NCBI RefSeq assembly: GCF_019145435.1
Contig: NZ_JAHSTS010000001.1
Span: 2,866,001-2,930,000, forward strand
Direction of reading: 5' to 3'
Length of the DNA stretch: 64,000 nt
Source: Pseudomonas ekonensis
GTDB lineage: Bacteria > Pseudomonadota > Gammaproteobacteria > Pseudomonadales > Pseudomonadaceae
Both the position numbers and the translations under genes were made by a program. Positions 9,028 to 17,833 of this stretch are shown in pieces (positions within the stretch are counted from its first letter, which is position 1; each line of letters begins with the position of its first letter). The notes beneath the pieces are model-generated. The model was not told the DNA's origin. It ran no database searches and worked only from the letters and a program-made list of their open reading frames with translations.

Positions 9028-12000
9028 AGATCCTCGCCATCCGCCTGAAGAACCTGGCCTCGCTGGCCGGCCCGTTCGAAATCGACTTCACCGCCGAACC
9101 GCTGGCCAGTGCCGGCCTGTTCGCCATCACCGGCCCGACCGGCGCCGGCAAAAGCACCCTGCTCGATGCCCTGTGCCTGGCGCTGTTCGGCGCCGTGCCG
9201 CGACTCAACAACACCGGCCGCGACGCCAAGGTGCCGGACGCCGACGGCGAGATCGCCACCGGCGACCCGCGCACCCTGCTGCGCCGCGGCACCGGCGAGG
9301 GCTTTGCGGAAGTGGACTTCGTCGGCGTCGACGGCCGCCGCTACCGCGCCCGCTGGGAAGCCAACCGTGCCCGCGAGAAAGCCGCCGGCAAATTGCAGGT
9401 CAGCCGCCAGAGCCTGCGCGACATCGACCAGGATCAACTGCTGGCCAGCCAGAAAGGCGAATACAAGACTCAACTGGAGGCGGCGCTGGGGCTGAACTTC
9501 GAACAGTTCACCCGCGCCGTGCTGCTGGCCCAGAGCGAGTTCAGCGCCTTCCTCAAGGCCGACGACAACGACCGCAGCGAACTGCTGGAAAAGCTCACCG
9601 ACACCGCGCTCTACACCCGCCTGGGCCGCCGCGCCTTCGACAAAGCCAAAGAGGCCCGCGAGGCGCACAGGCTGCTGCAGGAACAAGCCGTGGGGGTCAC
9701 ACCCCTGGCACCGCAGGATCGTGCCGAACTGGACGAGCGCTTCAGCGCCGCGCAACAGGAACTGAAACGGCAACAGGCGCAGCTCAAGCAGCTTGACCAG
9801 CAACAGGCCTGGCTGAAGGAACTGAGCCGCTTGCAGGAAACGCAGCAGGCCGCCACCGAGCAACTGCACAGTGCGCAACAACAGCGGGAAGGCCTGGCCG
9901 CCGAGCGCCTGAGGCTGACCCGGCTGGAACAGCTCGGTCCGCAGCGGCACCAGTTCGCCCGCAAGTCCGAACTGGAGGCGCTGCTGACGCCGTTGGCCGA
10001 ACAGATCGCCGCTCACACGCAGCAGCAGACCGAACTGGCCGAACGCCAAGCGCAACTTGCGCTAGGCCTCGACGCGGCGAAAGCCGCCTTGGGCGAGGCG
10101 CAACAACGGCAAGGCGACAGCGCGCCGCTGCTGCGCATCGCTTTCGAGGAGCAAAGCACCCTCGCCCGTCTGGCCAAAGAAACCGCCCTCAGCGCCGAAA
10201 CCAGGCAGCACGCGGAGCAAGCCTGCGCCCAGGGCCAGGCCGGCATCCAGGCCTTGCTGGAGAGACAGGCCGAGGTCGCCGAACGCTTGCGGGACATCGC
10301 CGGCGGGCTCGGACAATGCGCCCACCTGGCGCCGTTGAGCGATGCCTGGAACGCCTACCGCGACCGCCTGCAACAGCTGATGCTGATCGGCAATCGCCTG
10401 AACAAGGGCCAGGCCGAATTGGCCAGCCTTGAACAGACCGCCACCCGCAGCGCCGAAGACCTCGCCCGGCAGAAGCAGGAACTGGACGTGCTGTTCAAGG
10501 AAGCCGGCGCCGAACCGGACGCCGTCGCCGAACAGATCGGCCTCCTCGGCAACCTGTTGCAGGACAACCGCAAGCAACTGCGCGCCGTCGAAGACCTGAC
10601 GCGTCTGTGGAGCAACCATCAGGAGCTGAGCACGCGCAGCGCCGATCTGCAGCAACGCCTGCTCGAAGCCCAGCAGGAACGCGACCGCCTGACCCAGGAC
10701 GGGGTGAAGACCAAGGCCGAACTGACCGTCGCCGAACAGACCCTCACGGTCACCCGCGAGCTGCTGGAACGCCAGCGTCTGGCCCGCAGCGCCAGCGTCG
10801 AGGAACTGCGCGCGCAGTTGCAGGACGGCCAGCCTTGCCCGGTCTGCGGCAGCGACGCCCACCCGTATCATCAGCCCGAGGCGCTGCTGCAAAGCCTTGG
10901 CCGCCATGACGAAAGCGAGCAGGCCAATGCGCTGCGAGCAGTGGAGCGGCTCAACGAATCGCTGATCGAACTGCGCACAGCGGTCGGCGCCGTCATCGCC
11001 CGGCAGAAAGAGCTGTTGCAGCAGCAAGAGCAACTGACCGCGCAACAGCACGCTTTGGCGCCGACGATCGAGGCGCATCCGCTGGCTGCGCAGTTGACGG
11101 TTCAGGACGCCGACAAGCGCGACGCCTGGCTCGTGCGGCAAAACGATCAGCTGAACCTGAGCATCGCCCAGGACGAACAGCGCCAGAGCGCCCTGCTCAC
11201 CCTGCAACAGGACGCGGCGCGGCTGACCCAGCAGTTGCGCAAGACCGAATCGGCCCATCAGCAGGCGGCGCAGCACCTGAGCCATCAGCAGCGGGAACTG
11301 GACAGCGACCGGCAGCGCCTCGACGAAGAACTCGACGCCTTCGCCAACCTGCTCCCGGCGGACACCCTGCAAGCGCTGCGCGTAGAACCGGCGGCCACCT
11401 TCATGCAGCTCGACCGGCAGATCGCCGAGCGCCTGGCGCAGGTCGATCAGCAGAAAGAGGCGTTGGAGGAACAGCTGGAACGCCAGCAGACACTGGACAA
11501 AGAGCAGGATCGTCAGCGGATCCGCGTCGAGCAGGCGCAGACCGCCGAACGGCAATTCAATGACTTGGCCGGGCAGCAACAGGCCAGCCAGCACAAACTT
11601 GCGCAATTGCTCGGCGAACACATCAGCGCCGAGCAATGGCAACAGCAACTGGAGCGCTCCGTGGAGCAGGCCCGCAGCGCCGAGGCCGATACCGCCTACG
11701 CCCTGCAAGACCTGCGCACGCTACAGGTGCAGACGGCGGCGGAACTCAAGGCGCAGCAAGAACGCCGGCAGGCGCTGGACACCGAGGACCGGGAACTGGC
11801 CGGCAAGATCGCCGACTGGCGCGCACGCCACCCCGAGCTCGACGACGGCGGCCTCGAAGACCTGCTGCGGATCGACGACGCGCAGGTCAGTGAACTGCGT
11901 CAGCGCCTGCAGCTCAATGAAAAGGCCATCGAGCAGGCCAACGTCCTGCTGCAGGAGCGTGACCAGCGCCTGCTCGAGCATCAGGCTCAGCGCAACGGCA

Positions 12001-12665
12001 ACCTCGAGGCCGACGCATTGGCGAGCGCCCTCGCCGATCTGCAACAACAGCTCGCCCTCAGCGAGCAGCAATGCGCCGAGCTGCGTGCCGAGCAGGCCGA
12101 AGACCAGCGCCGGCAGAACGCCAACCAGGCGCTGGCGCAGCGGATCGCCGAGGCCTACGCCGAGTACCAGCGCTGGGCCCGGCTCAATGCGTTGATCGGC
12201 TCGGCCACCGGCGACACCTTCCGCAAGATCGCCCAGGCCTACAACCTCGACCTGCTGGTGCACCACGCCAACGTGCAGTTGCGCCAGTTGGTCAAGCGCT
12301 ACCGGCTCAAGCGCGGCGGCAGCATGCTCGGCCTGCTGGTGATGGACACGGAGATGGGCGACGAACTGCGCTCGGTGCATTCGCTGTCCGGCGGCGAGAC
12401 GTTCCTGGTGTCGCTGGCCCTGGCGCTGGGCCTGGCGTCGATGGCGTCGAGCACGCTGAAGATCGAATCGCTGTTCATCGACGAAGGCTTCGGCAGCCTG
12501 GACCCGGAGTCCCTGCAACTGGCCATGGATGCCCTCGACGGCTTGCAGGCCCAGGGGCGCAAGGTGGCGGTGATTTCCCACGTGCAGGAAATGCACGAAC
12601 GGATTCCGGTGCAGATCCACGTGCGGCGCCAGGGCAACGGCCTCAGCACACTGGAGGTGAAATGA
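9024..12665 (+). CDS. sbcC: Exonuclease subunit SbcC (SMC/Rad50-like ATPase)
   Basis: ATPase partner of SbcD, 1213 aa. Walker A GPTGAGKST lies near residue 35. A very long Gln/Glu/Arg-rich coiled coil follows. The zinc hook CPVC sits at about residue 604, near the middle, where two molecules join through a shared metal. After the returning coil come the ABC signature LSGGETFLVSLALALGL (about residue 1120) and Walker B LFIDEGFGSLD (about residue 1150). The start is the ATG inside the sbcD stop overlap. The stop in turn overlaps the ATG of the glutathione S-transferase gene, so the three genes form one tight operon. Confidence 0.96.
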   Translation: MKILAIRLKNLASLAGPFEIDFTAEPLASAGLFAITGPTGAGKSTLLDALCLALFGAVPRLNNTGRDAKVPDADGEIATGDPRTLLRRGTGEGFAEVDFVGVDGRRYRARWEANRAREKAAGKLQVSRQSLRDIDQDQLLASQKGEYKTQLEAALGLNFEQFTRAVLLAQSEFSAFLKADDNDRSELLEKLTDTALYTRLGRRAFDKAKEAREAHRLLQEQAVGVTPLAPQDRAELDERFSAAQQELKRQQAQLKQLDQQQAWLKELSRLQETQQAATEQLHSAQQQREGLAAERLRLTRLEQLGPQRHQFARKSELEALLTPLAEQIAAHTQQQTELAERQAQLALGLDAAKAALGEAQQRQGDSAPLLRIAFEEQSTLARLAKETALSAETRQHAEQACAQGQAGIQALLERQAEVAERLRDIAGGLGQCAHLAPLSDAWNAYRDRLQQLMLIGNRLNKGQAELASLEQTATRSAEDLARQKQELDVLFKEAGAEPDAVAEQIGLLGNLLQDNRKQLRAVEDLTRLWSNHQELSTRSADLQQRLLEAQQERDRLTQDGVKTKAELTVAEQTLTVTRELLERQRLARSASVEELRAQLQDGQPCPVCGSDAHPYHQPEALLQSLGRHDESEQANALRAVERLNESLIELRTAVGAVIARQKELLQQQEQLTAQQHALAPTIEAHPLAAQLTVQDADKRDAWLVRQNDQLNLSIAQDEQRQSALLTLQQDAARLTQQLRKTESAHQQAAQHLSHQQRELDSDRQRLDEELDAFANLLPADTLQALRVEPAATFMQLDRQIAERLAQVDQQKEALEEQLERQQTLDKEQDRQRIRVEQAQTAERQFNDLAGQQQASQHKLAQLLGEHISAEQWQQQLERSVEQARSAEADTAYALQDLRTLQVQTAAELKAQQERRQALDTEDRELAGKIADWRARHPELDDGGLEDLLRIDDAQVSELRQRLQLNEKAIEQANVLLQERDQRLLEHQAQRNGNLEADALASALADLQQQLALSEQQCAELRAEQAEDQRRQNANQALAQRIAEAYAEYQRWARLNALIGSATGDTFRKIAQAYNLDLLVHHANVQLRQLVKRYRLKRGGSMLGLLVMDTEMGDELRSVHSLSGGETFLVSLALALGLASMASSTLKIESLFIDEGFGSLDPESLQLAMDALDGLQAQGRKVAVISHVQEMHERIPVQIHVRRQGNGLSTLEVK

Positions 12666-13258
12666 ACACGCTCTACTCGTTCCGCCGCTGCCCGTACGCC
12701 ATGCGCGCGCGGATGGCGTTGCGCTATGCGGGGGTGGCGGTGGACATCGTCGAGGTCAGCCTCAAGGCCAAGCCGGCGAGGATGCTGGAGCTCTCGCCCA
12801 AAGGCACGGTGCCGGTGCTCGACGCCGGCGGCCGGGTGATCGACGAGAGCCTGGAGATCATGCGCTGGGCGCTGGCGCAGAACGATCCGCACGACTGGCT
12901 GCTCAAGGACGATTCGTTCCACGGCATGTGGATGGAGAAGCTGATCCACGGCAACGACCACGTGTTCAAGGTGCACCTGAACCGGTACAAGTACGCCGAA
13001 CGCTACCCGGAGCAGCCGATGGAGGCCTATCGCGCGGAGGGGGCGCTGTTCCTGCAAAAGCTCGATGAGTTGCTCGGCAAGCGCGATTACTTGCTGGCTG
13101 ACCGTCCGTGCCTGGCCGACATCGCGCTGCTGCCCTTCGTGCGCCAGTTCGCCCACGTCGACCGCGAGTGGTTCGCGCAGACGCCTTACGTGCGGTTGCA
13201 GCAATGGCTGCAGGGGTTTCTCGAGTCCGACCTGTTCACCGGGATCATGAAAAAGTAA
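12662..13258 (+). CDS. Glutathione S-transferase family protein
   Basis: 198 aa, with a thioredoxin-fold N-terminal domain (LYSFRRCPYAMRARMALRYAG) and an all-helical C-terminal GST domain (about residues 85-198). The CPYA motif puts a cysteine at the usual activation site, as in the omega/beta-like, glutathione-dependent thiol-transferase type GSTs rather than Tyr/Ser enzymes. TVPVL before the conserved DESLEIMRW segment is the glutathione gamma-glutamyl binding region. Its ATG overlaps the sbcC stop. The link to DNA repair is only by operon; the substrate is unknown. Confidence 0.85.
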   Translation: MNTLYSFRRCPYAMRARMALRYAGVAVDIVEVSLKAKPARMLELSPKGTVPVLDAGGRVIDESLEIMRWALAQNDPHDWLLKDDSFHGMWMEKLIHGNDHVFKVHLNRYKYAERYPEQPMEAYRAEGALFLQKLDELLGKRDYLLADRPCLADIALLPFVRQFAHVDREWFAQTPYVRLQQWLQGFLESDLFTGIMKK

Positions 13259-13266
13259 TCCCGGGT

Positions 13267-13524
13267 TCAGGCCAGCACTTCACACATGCCGATGGCCGAG
13301 CAATCCACTTCGAACGGCCCGAGGAAATCACGCTCGGACTTGACCGGCGGATTGCCGGCCAGCAGCCCCAGGGCGTTGGCCCGTTCGATGTTGTGGGCGA
13401 TGCTGTGGTTGGCCTCTATGGCCCGGGCCAGACCGCCGACCGAGCCTTGGCCGAACCCCAGCAGCGAGGCGCCGTTGGTCATGAACGCAAGGCCGGCGAT
13501 GATCCAGAGTCTGTAGCCTTTCAT
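13267..13524 (-). CDS. Small hypothetical exported or membrane protein
   Basis: 85 aa. The N-terminus (MKGYRLWIIAGLAFMTNGASLLGFG) is one hydrophobic segment that could be a signal anchor; the rest is soluble and ends with two cysteines (VDCSAIGMCEVLA). Its ATG overlaps the stop of the upstream gene (ATGA at 13521-13524), so the two are co-translated and probably act together. I recognise no family. It converges on the GST gene. Confidence 0.6.
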   Translation of the reverse strand: MKGYRLWIIAGLAFMTNGASLLGFGQGSVGGLARAIEANHSIAHNIERANALGLLAGNPPVKSERDFLGPFEVDCSAIGMCEVLA

Positions 13525-13733
13525 GCTCCGCCGACTCCCGCCAGTTCAGCCCCGTCCACCGCCCCGCCGTGGGAACGGAGTTCGGACTGGATGCCGGGAT
13601 GGGCGACCTGGATCGGTGCGTCGAAGCGGTGCTGCGACTGCGAGACGAGGCTGACGGACAACACCATGGCCAGGTACAGACCGATGGCCAGGTAAGCGCC
13701 GCGTTTGGCGTAAGCGATGAGGGGACTGGCCAT
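13521..13733 (-). CDS. Small hypothetical single-pass membrane protein
   Basis: 70 aa. After a short basic N-terminus (MASPLIAYAKRG) comes one hydrophobic stretch (AYLAIGLYLAMVLSVSLV), then a polar tail. First gene of a two-gene unit overlapping the 85-aa gene. The family is not recognised; a small inner-membrane protein is all the sequence supports. Confidence 0.55.
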   Translation of the reverse strand: MASPLIAYAKRGAYLAIGLYLAMVLSVSLVSQSQHRFDAPIQVAHPGIQSELRSHGGAVDGAELAGVGGA

Positions 13734-13850
13734 GATGCGGACTCCGTGGACATGTTTCGAGGCCCACAGAATCGATCAAAAAAGCCGAAGTAACCATTCA
13801 GGGTTATCCATAGTGACCATCAGCTTCGTTGATCATTAAGCCGATCTATC

Positions 13851-13976
13851 TCAGCCTTCAATAATACTCATGAGGCGTTCGAACGCCGCTTCCGGCTCGC
13901 CGACGACAGGCTCGGCGGCCGACAGGATGGGGGTGGAATAGAGAAACAGGAGTACCAGGGCCAGACGCATCGCCAT
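13851..13976 (-). CDS. Very small secreted peptide
   Basis: 41 aa from ATG 13976, chosen because AAGGA lies about 8 nt upstream. A short basic start and hydrophobic core (MAMRLALVLLFLYSTPILSAAEP) form a typical signal peptide with likely cleavage after SAA, leaving an acidic peptide of about 20 residues (EAAFERLMSIIEG). An upstream in-frame ATG at 14048 would bury the signal peptide. No family recognised. Confidence 0.45.
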   Translation of the reverse strand: MAMRLALVLLFLYSTPILSAAEPVVGEPEAAFERLMSIIEG

Positions 13977-14186
13977 GCTGTCGATCCTTATGCGGGAAGG
14001 AGTCAAAAAATCAGCGTCAACTTTACGTTCATGGCTATGTGATATCAAGCGCAGACATTGAAATACGCCTGATGCTGTCGCAAACGGTTATGCAGGAGCG
14101 ACATCACTGTTGCGGCCAACGCTTGGAAACGTAGGGCGGCGTCAATGACTTCGCTCCTGCATAACGGGTGCAGTGCGGGAAGGGTT

Positions 14187-14366
14187 TCAGTGTTGGGCTT
14201 TGTGGTCCAGAGCGGCGTAGAAATTGGCGCTCTGTTGCAGGTACTTCTGGGTGTAGCTCTGGGTGTGGGATTTCTTGTCGCTGACTTCGACACTGGCGCT
14301 GGCTGGCAGGGCCACGGAAGCGGAGATGGCGGACGCGGCAATCACGGAAAAGAGATTGAAGTTCAT
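14187..14366 (-). CDS. Small secreted protein, 59 aa
   Basis: ATG 14366 is preceded by GAGGG at good spacing. The first 23 residues are a signal peptide (MNFNLFSVIAASAISASVA-LPASA). The mature part is polar with KKSHTQSYTQKYLQQSANF and resembles the very short pseudomonad exported proteins of unknown role. A longer in-frame start at 14420 lacks a clear ribosome site. Confidence 0.5.
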   Translation of the reverse strand: MNFNLFSVIAASAISASVALPASASVEVSDKKSHTQSYTQKYLQQSANFYAALDHKAQH

Positions 14367-14493
14367 GGCGGTAACCCTCGTGTTCGGTTGGCTTGCTTGC
14401 CCGTTCGGGCCGTGAAGCAAACTTAACGCTCGAGGGTCCGCCGCTTGAAATGCTTTATGGCATTAGCTGTTATCAGCGCGATTAATACAAAGG

Positions 14494-14520
14494 CGCAGGC
14501 CCCGCGAACCGGGGCCTGCG
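14494..14520 (-). terminator. Rho-independent terminator after the lactonase gene
   Basis: Strong GC stem (CGCAGGCCCCG / CGGGGCCTGCG) with a short loop, directly after the stop of the minus-strand lactonase gene; the T-tract is weak (CCTTTG). Confidence 0.55.
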
Positions 14521-14522
14521 GC

Positions 14523-15698
14523 TCATTGACGCAGCAGGAACTTGAGGTCGCTCGGGGCATCCATCGGCAAAGTCTGCACGACTTTGCCCAGCAGACCGGT
14601 CTTGTCGTCGCGCTCGAGCACGACGATGCCGTTGCTCTTCTGGTTGGCGATCAGCAGGAACTTGCCGGTGGGGTCGAGGCTGAACTCACGCGGGTGATCG
14701 CCCTCCACCGAGCGCCGTTGCAGCTCGCTGAGCTTGCCGCTGGCCGGGTCGATGGCGAACACCAGCATCTGGTTGGCCGTGCCCCGGTTGCTGACGTACA
14801 GGAACTTGCCGTCGGCGGATGCGTGCAAGGCGGCTGCGGCCTTGTCCGAGGTCGGCTGGCCGGCCGCCAGGTCCACCAGTTGGGTCTGGGTCAGCACGCC
14901 GTCGCGGTAGTCGAACACCGCCACTTGGGCGCTCATTTCCATGGTCAGCCAGGCGTGCTTGCCGTCGGCGCTGAACAGCAGGTGACGCGGGCCGCTGCCC
15001 GGCGGCAGGTCCACCGACGCGGTTTTCGCCGGGGTCAGCGGCAGCTCGGGGTTGGCCTTCGGGTCGTAGCGGTAGATGAAGACCTTGTCCGCGCCCAGGT
15101 CATTGGAGAACACGTAGCGGCCGTCCGGCGAAGAGACCGTGGAGTGCACATGGTTCGACGCCTGGCGCTCCGGGTTCACCCGGCTGGCCGGGTGGGCGCT
15201 CATCTGCACCACCGGCTTCAGGCGGCCGTCGCTGCCCACCGGCACCACCGCCAGCGTGCCGCCCGGATCTTCGGCCACCGAGTAGTTGCTGACGAACAGG
15301 TGGCTGGCGTCACCGCTCAGGCTCGAATGGGTCGGCTCGTTGCCCAGGCTCTGCACCTGGTTGATCAGGCTCAGGGCCTGGGTCTTCGGGTTGATCGCAT
15401 AGCTGCTGACGCGGCCCACCGGGTCTTTCTGGCCGGGGCCGTTTTCGTTGACCACGAACAGCTTGCGCTGATCCCTGGACAAGGTGAGCCACGACGGGTT
15501 GGCGCTCTTGACCACCTGCAGCGGGTTGGGCCCGATGCGGCCGGTGGCGCTGTCGAAGCTCATCCGGTAGATGCCCTGGCTCGCGCCCGCGGTGTAGGAG
15601 CCCACCAGCAACTGGAAGGTCTCGGCCGAGGCGCTGGAGAGGCCCATCGCGCCGACGCTGCCGGCCATCAGCAGCGGCCAGAACTTACGCATCTTCAT
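14523..15698 (-). CDS. Lactonase family protein (exported 6-phosphogluconolactonase-like beta-propeller)
   Basis: 391 aa. A signal peptide (RKFWPLLMAGSVGAMGLSSASA) is followed by a seven-bladed propeller of the YbhE/carboxy-cis,cis-muconate cyclase type. Repeated blades show GSYTAGASQGIYR, HPREFSLDPTGKFLLIANQKSNGIVV and SNHVHSTVSSPDGRYVFSNDLGADKV. The family hydrolyses sugar lactones, but a periplasmic copy need not act on 6-phosphogluconolactone. ATG 15698 is chosen because GAGGA precedes it at 8 nt; it overlaps the end of the upstream gene. A sugar-acid operon lies 0.5 kb away, so a role on aldonolactones is possible but not shown. Confidence 0.8.
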   Translation of the reverse strand: MKMRKFWPLLMAGSVGAMGLSSASAETFQLLVGSYTAGASQGIYRMSFDSATGRIGPNPLQVVKSANPSWLTLSRDQRKLFVVNENGPGQKDPVGRVSSYAINPKTQALSLINQVQSLGNEPTHSSLSGDASHLFVSNYSVAEDPGGTLAVVPVGSDGRLKPVVQMSAHPASRVNPERQASNHVHSTVSSPDGRYVFSNDLGADKVFIYRYDPKANPELPLTPAKTASVDLPPGSGPRHLLFSADGKHAWLTMEMSAQVAVFDYRDGVLTQTQLVDLAAGQPTSDKAAAALHASADGKFLYVSNRGTANQMLVFAIDPASGKLSELQRRSVEGDHPREFSLDPTGKFLLIANQKSNGIVVLERDDKTGLLGKVVQTLPMDAPSDLKFLLRQ

Positions 15699-15978
15699 GG
15701 GCGTCATCCTCATCGTCGCCGCCGAAGGCGTCGAGGCAGACCAGGCGGTGTTCGCCGCTGTCGCCGACGATCAGCCAGCTCTGAAGGGATTCGTCGAAGG
15801 TCGCGGCCTTGACCTGGTCCGGGGTGAATTCCCAGTGCTTGGACAAACGCCCGTCCATGCATTCGATGTGCAGGTTGTCGACTTCGTCGAGGGCGAATTC
15901 GAAGGCGTGGAGGCCGTCGATTTCGACCATGGCGCAATGTTCGAGGGCGTCGAGAAGGGAGTTGGGTACGGCAGTCAT
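15685..15978 (-). CDS. DUF5629-like small acidic protein
   Basis: 97 aa from ATG 15978 (MTAVPNSLLDALEHC). Acidic, soluble alpha/beta protein with a poly-acid tail (GGDDEDDAHEDA). It resembles the Pseudomonas-restricted family I know as DUF5629; the function is unknown. A second ATG lies 9 nt upstream. The 3' end overlaps the start of the lactonase gene by 14 nt, implying co-transcription. Confidence 0.65.
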   Translation of the reverse strand: MTAVPNSLLDALEHCAMVEIDGLHAFEFALDEVDNLHIECMDGRLSKHWEFTPDQVKAATFDESLQSWLIVGDSGEHRLVCLDAFGGDDEDDAHEDA

Positions 15979-16146
15979 GGCAATCATGTCTTTCAGGGGG
16001 AAAGCGGCAATGATAGCTCAATGTGAGGCTGGATCCTCTGCCGGAACGTGGGTCGGCACAGAGGCCGACCGTGCCGGCCCCATCGCTTGCAGGCAAGCGT
16101 CCACAAGGTTCTGCGGTGAACGCAGTGGCTGCATCCGACCGGATCC

Positions 16147-16238
16147 CCTGTGGGAGCCGGCCTGCTGGCGATGGCGGCGTGTCAGTCAACGCGTTTGTCG
16201 ACTGTCGGTACGCCTCGCAAGCAGGCTCGCTCCTGCGG
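16147..16238. repeat. REP-type inverted pair
   Basis: CTGTGGGAGCCGGCCTGCTGGCGATGGC-type unit facing GCAAGCAGGCTCGCTCCTGCGGG. The 265-bp gap between the DUF5629-like gene and the dehydrogenase holds this pair and nothing else I can name; the two halves are of unlike REP subclass, so the stem would be imperfect. Confidence 0.6.
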
Positions 16239-16243
16239 GTTTT

Positions 16244-17824
16244 TCAGAGGGCCTCGCGCGAGGGCCTGCCGTCCACCAGGCGCTGGATGCGCAGCGGATT
16301 GGCGTTCTTCAGCGGCTCCGGCAGCAGGTGGTCGGGGTAGTTCTGGAAGCACACCGGGCGCAGGAAACGGTCGATGGCCAGCGTGCCGACCGAAGTGCCG
16401 CGGGCATCGGAGGTCGCCGGGTACGGCCCGCCGTGCACCATCGAATCGCACACCTCGACCCCGGTCGGATAGCCGTTGAGCAGGATCCGCCCGACCTTCT
16501 GCTCCAGCAGCGCCGTCAGTTCCGGGAACTGCGCGAAGTCTTCCGGCTCACCGATGAGCGTCGCGGTGAGTTGCCCGTGCAATCCGTTGAGCGCTTCGTT
16601 CAACTGCGCCCGGCCTTCCACTTCGACGACCACAGTGGCCGGCCCGAACACTTCCTCCTGAAGCACTTCATCGCCCTGGATCAGCAACCGCGCATCGGCC
16701 TTGAACAACTGCGGCTGCGCCTGATTGCCTTGCTGCGCGCGCCCCGCCAGGTGCGTGATGCCTGCGTGGGCCAAAAGCTTCTGCAAGCCCTTGCCGTAGC
16801 TGGCGAGGGTGCCGGCGTTGAGCATGGTCTGCGCCGGCTGGTCGGCGATCAGCCCGGCCAGTTGCGCCACGAACCCGCTGAACTGCGGCGAACGCAGGCC
16901 GATCACCAGGCCGGGATTGGTGCAGAACTGGCCGCAGCCCTGCACCACCGACGCCGTCAGGTCGCGGGCCACGGACTCCGTGCGGACGGCCAGCGCCTGC
17001 GGCAGCACGATCACCGGGTTGATGCTCGACATCTCGGCGAACACCGGGATCGGCTGCGGGCGTGCGGCCGCCATGTCGCACAGCGCCCGTCCGCCCTTGA
17101 GCGAACCGGTGAAGCCCACGGCCTGGATCGCCGGATGCTTGACCAGCCATTCGCCGACGCCGCCGCCATAGATCATGTTGAACACGCCCGCCGGCATGCC
17201 GGTCTTCTGCGCCGCACGGATCAGCGCGTCGGCCACCCACTCGGCGGTGGCCATATGGCCGCTGTGGGCCTTGAACACCACCGGGCAACCGGCGGCCAGC
17301 GCAGCGGCGGTGTCGCCGCCCGCCGTGGAGAACGCCAACGGAAAGTTGCTGGCGCCGAACACCGCCACCGGCCCGAGGCCGATGCGGTACTGGCGCAGGT
17401 CCGGACGCGGCAGCGGCTGGCGCGCCGGCAACGGCAGATCGATCCGCGCCCCATAGAAATCGCCCCGGCGCAGCACCTTGGCGAACAGGCGCATCTGGCC
17501 GCTGGTGCGGGCGCGCTCCCCTTGGATCCGCGCCGCCGGCAGCGCGGTTTCGCGGCAGACCACGGCCACGAACCCGTCGTCCAGCGCGTCGAGCTCATCG
17601 GCGATCGCATCCAGGAACTGCGCCCGGCGCTCTGCGCTGAGACTGCGGTAGGCCGGGTACGCGGCGGCGGCCGCTTGGGCAGCGGCGTCCACCTCCTCCA
17701 CCGTCGCTTGGGAGAAACCGTAAGGCAGCGGTTCGCCGGAGCTGGCGTCCACGCTCTGCAACTGGAGGCCGCCGGCGGCGCTGCGACGCCCGCCGATGTA
17801 GTTGAGGCCGAGAATCTGAGTCAT
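16244..17824 (-). CDS. Alpha-ketoglutaric semialdehyde dehydrogenase (2,5-dioxovalerate dehydrogenase)
   Basis: 526 aa, NAD(P)-dependent aldehyde dehydrogenase oxidising alpha-ketoglutarate semialdehyde to alpha-ketoglutarate, the last step of non-phosphorylative pentose and hexarate catabolism. Diagnostic features are VFGASNFPLAFSTAGGDTAAALAAGCPVVFKAHSGH in the NAD-binding domain, general base region FAEMSSINPV (Glu near 264) and the nucleophile in GCGQFCTNPG (Cys near 301). Length and the HSGH motif fit the KGSADH group rather than succinate-semialdehyde enzymes. It follows the AraD1-type dehydratase by 9 bp, consistent with sequential steps. Confidence 0.88.
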   Translation of the reverse strand: MTQILGLNYIGGRRSAAGGLQLQSVDASSGEPLPYGFSQATVEEVDAAAQAAAAAYPAYRSLSAERRAQFLDAIADELDALDDGFVAVVCRETALPAARIQGERARTSGQMRLFAKVLRRGDFYGARIDLPLPARQPLPRPDLRQYRIGLGPVAVFGASNFPLAFSTAGGDTAAALAAGCPVVFKAHSGHMATAEWVADALIRAAQKTGMPAGVFNMIYGGGVGEWLVKHPAIQAVGFTGSLKGGRALCDMAAARPQPIPVFAEMSSINPVIVLPQALAVRTESVARDLTASVVQGCGQFCTNPGLVIGLRSPQFSGFVAQLAGLIADQPAQTMLNAGTLASYGKGLQKLLAHAGITHLAGRAQQGNQAQPQLFKADARLLIQGDEVLQEEVFGPATVVVEVEGRAQLNEALNGLHGQLTATLIGEPEDFAQFPELTALLEQKVGRILLNGYPTGVEVCDSMVHGGPYPATSDARGTSVGTLAIDRFLRPVCFQNYPDHLLPEPLKNANPLRIQRLVDGRPSREAL

Positions 17825-17833
17825 GTGATCTCC

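Noticed and set aside
9994..12620. Long minus-strand open frames across sbcC
   Set aside because: Shadow frames created by high GC and Gln/Leu-rich coiled-coil codons; sbcC motifs are complete on the plus strand.
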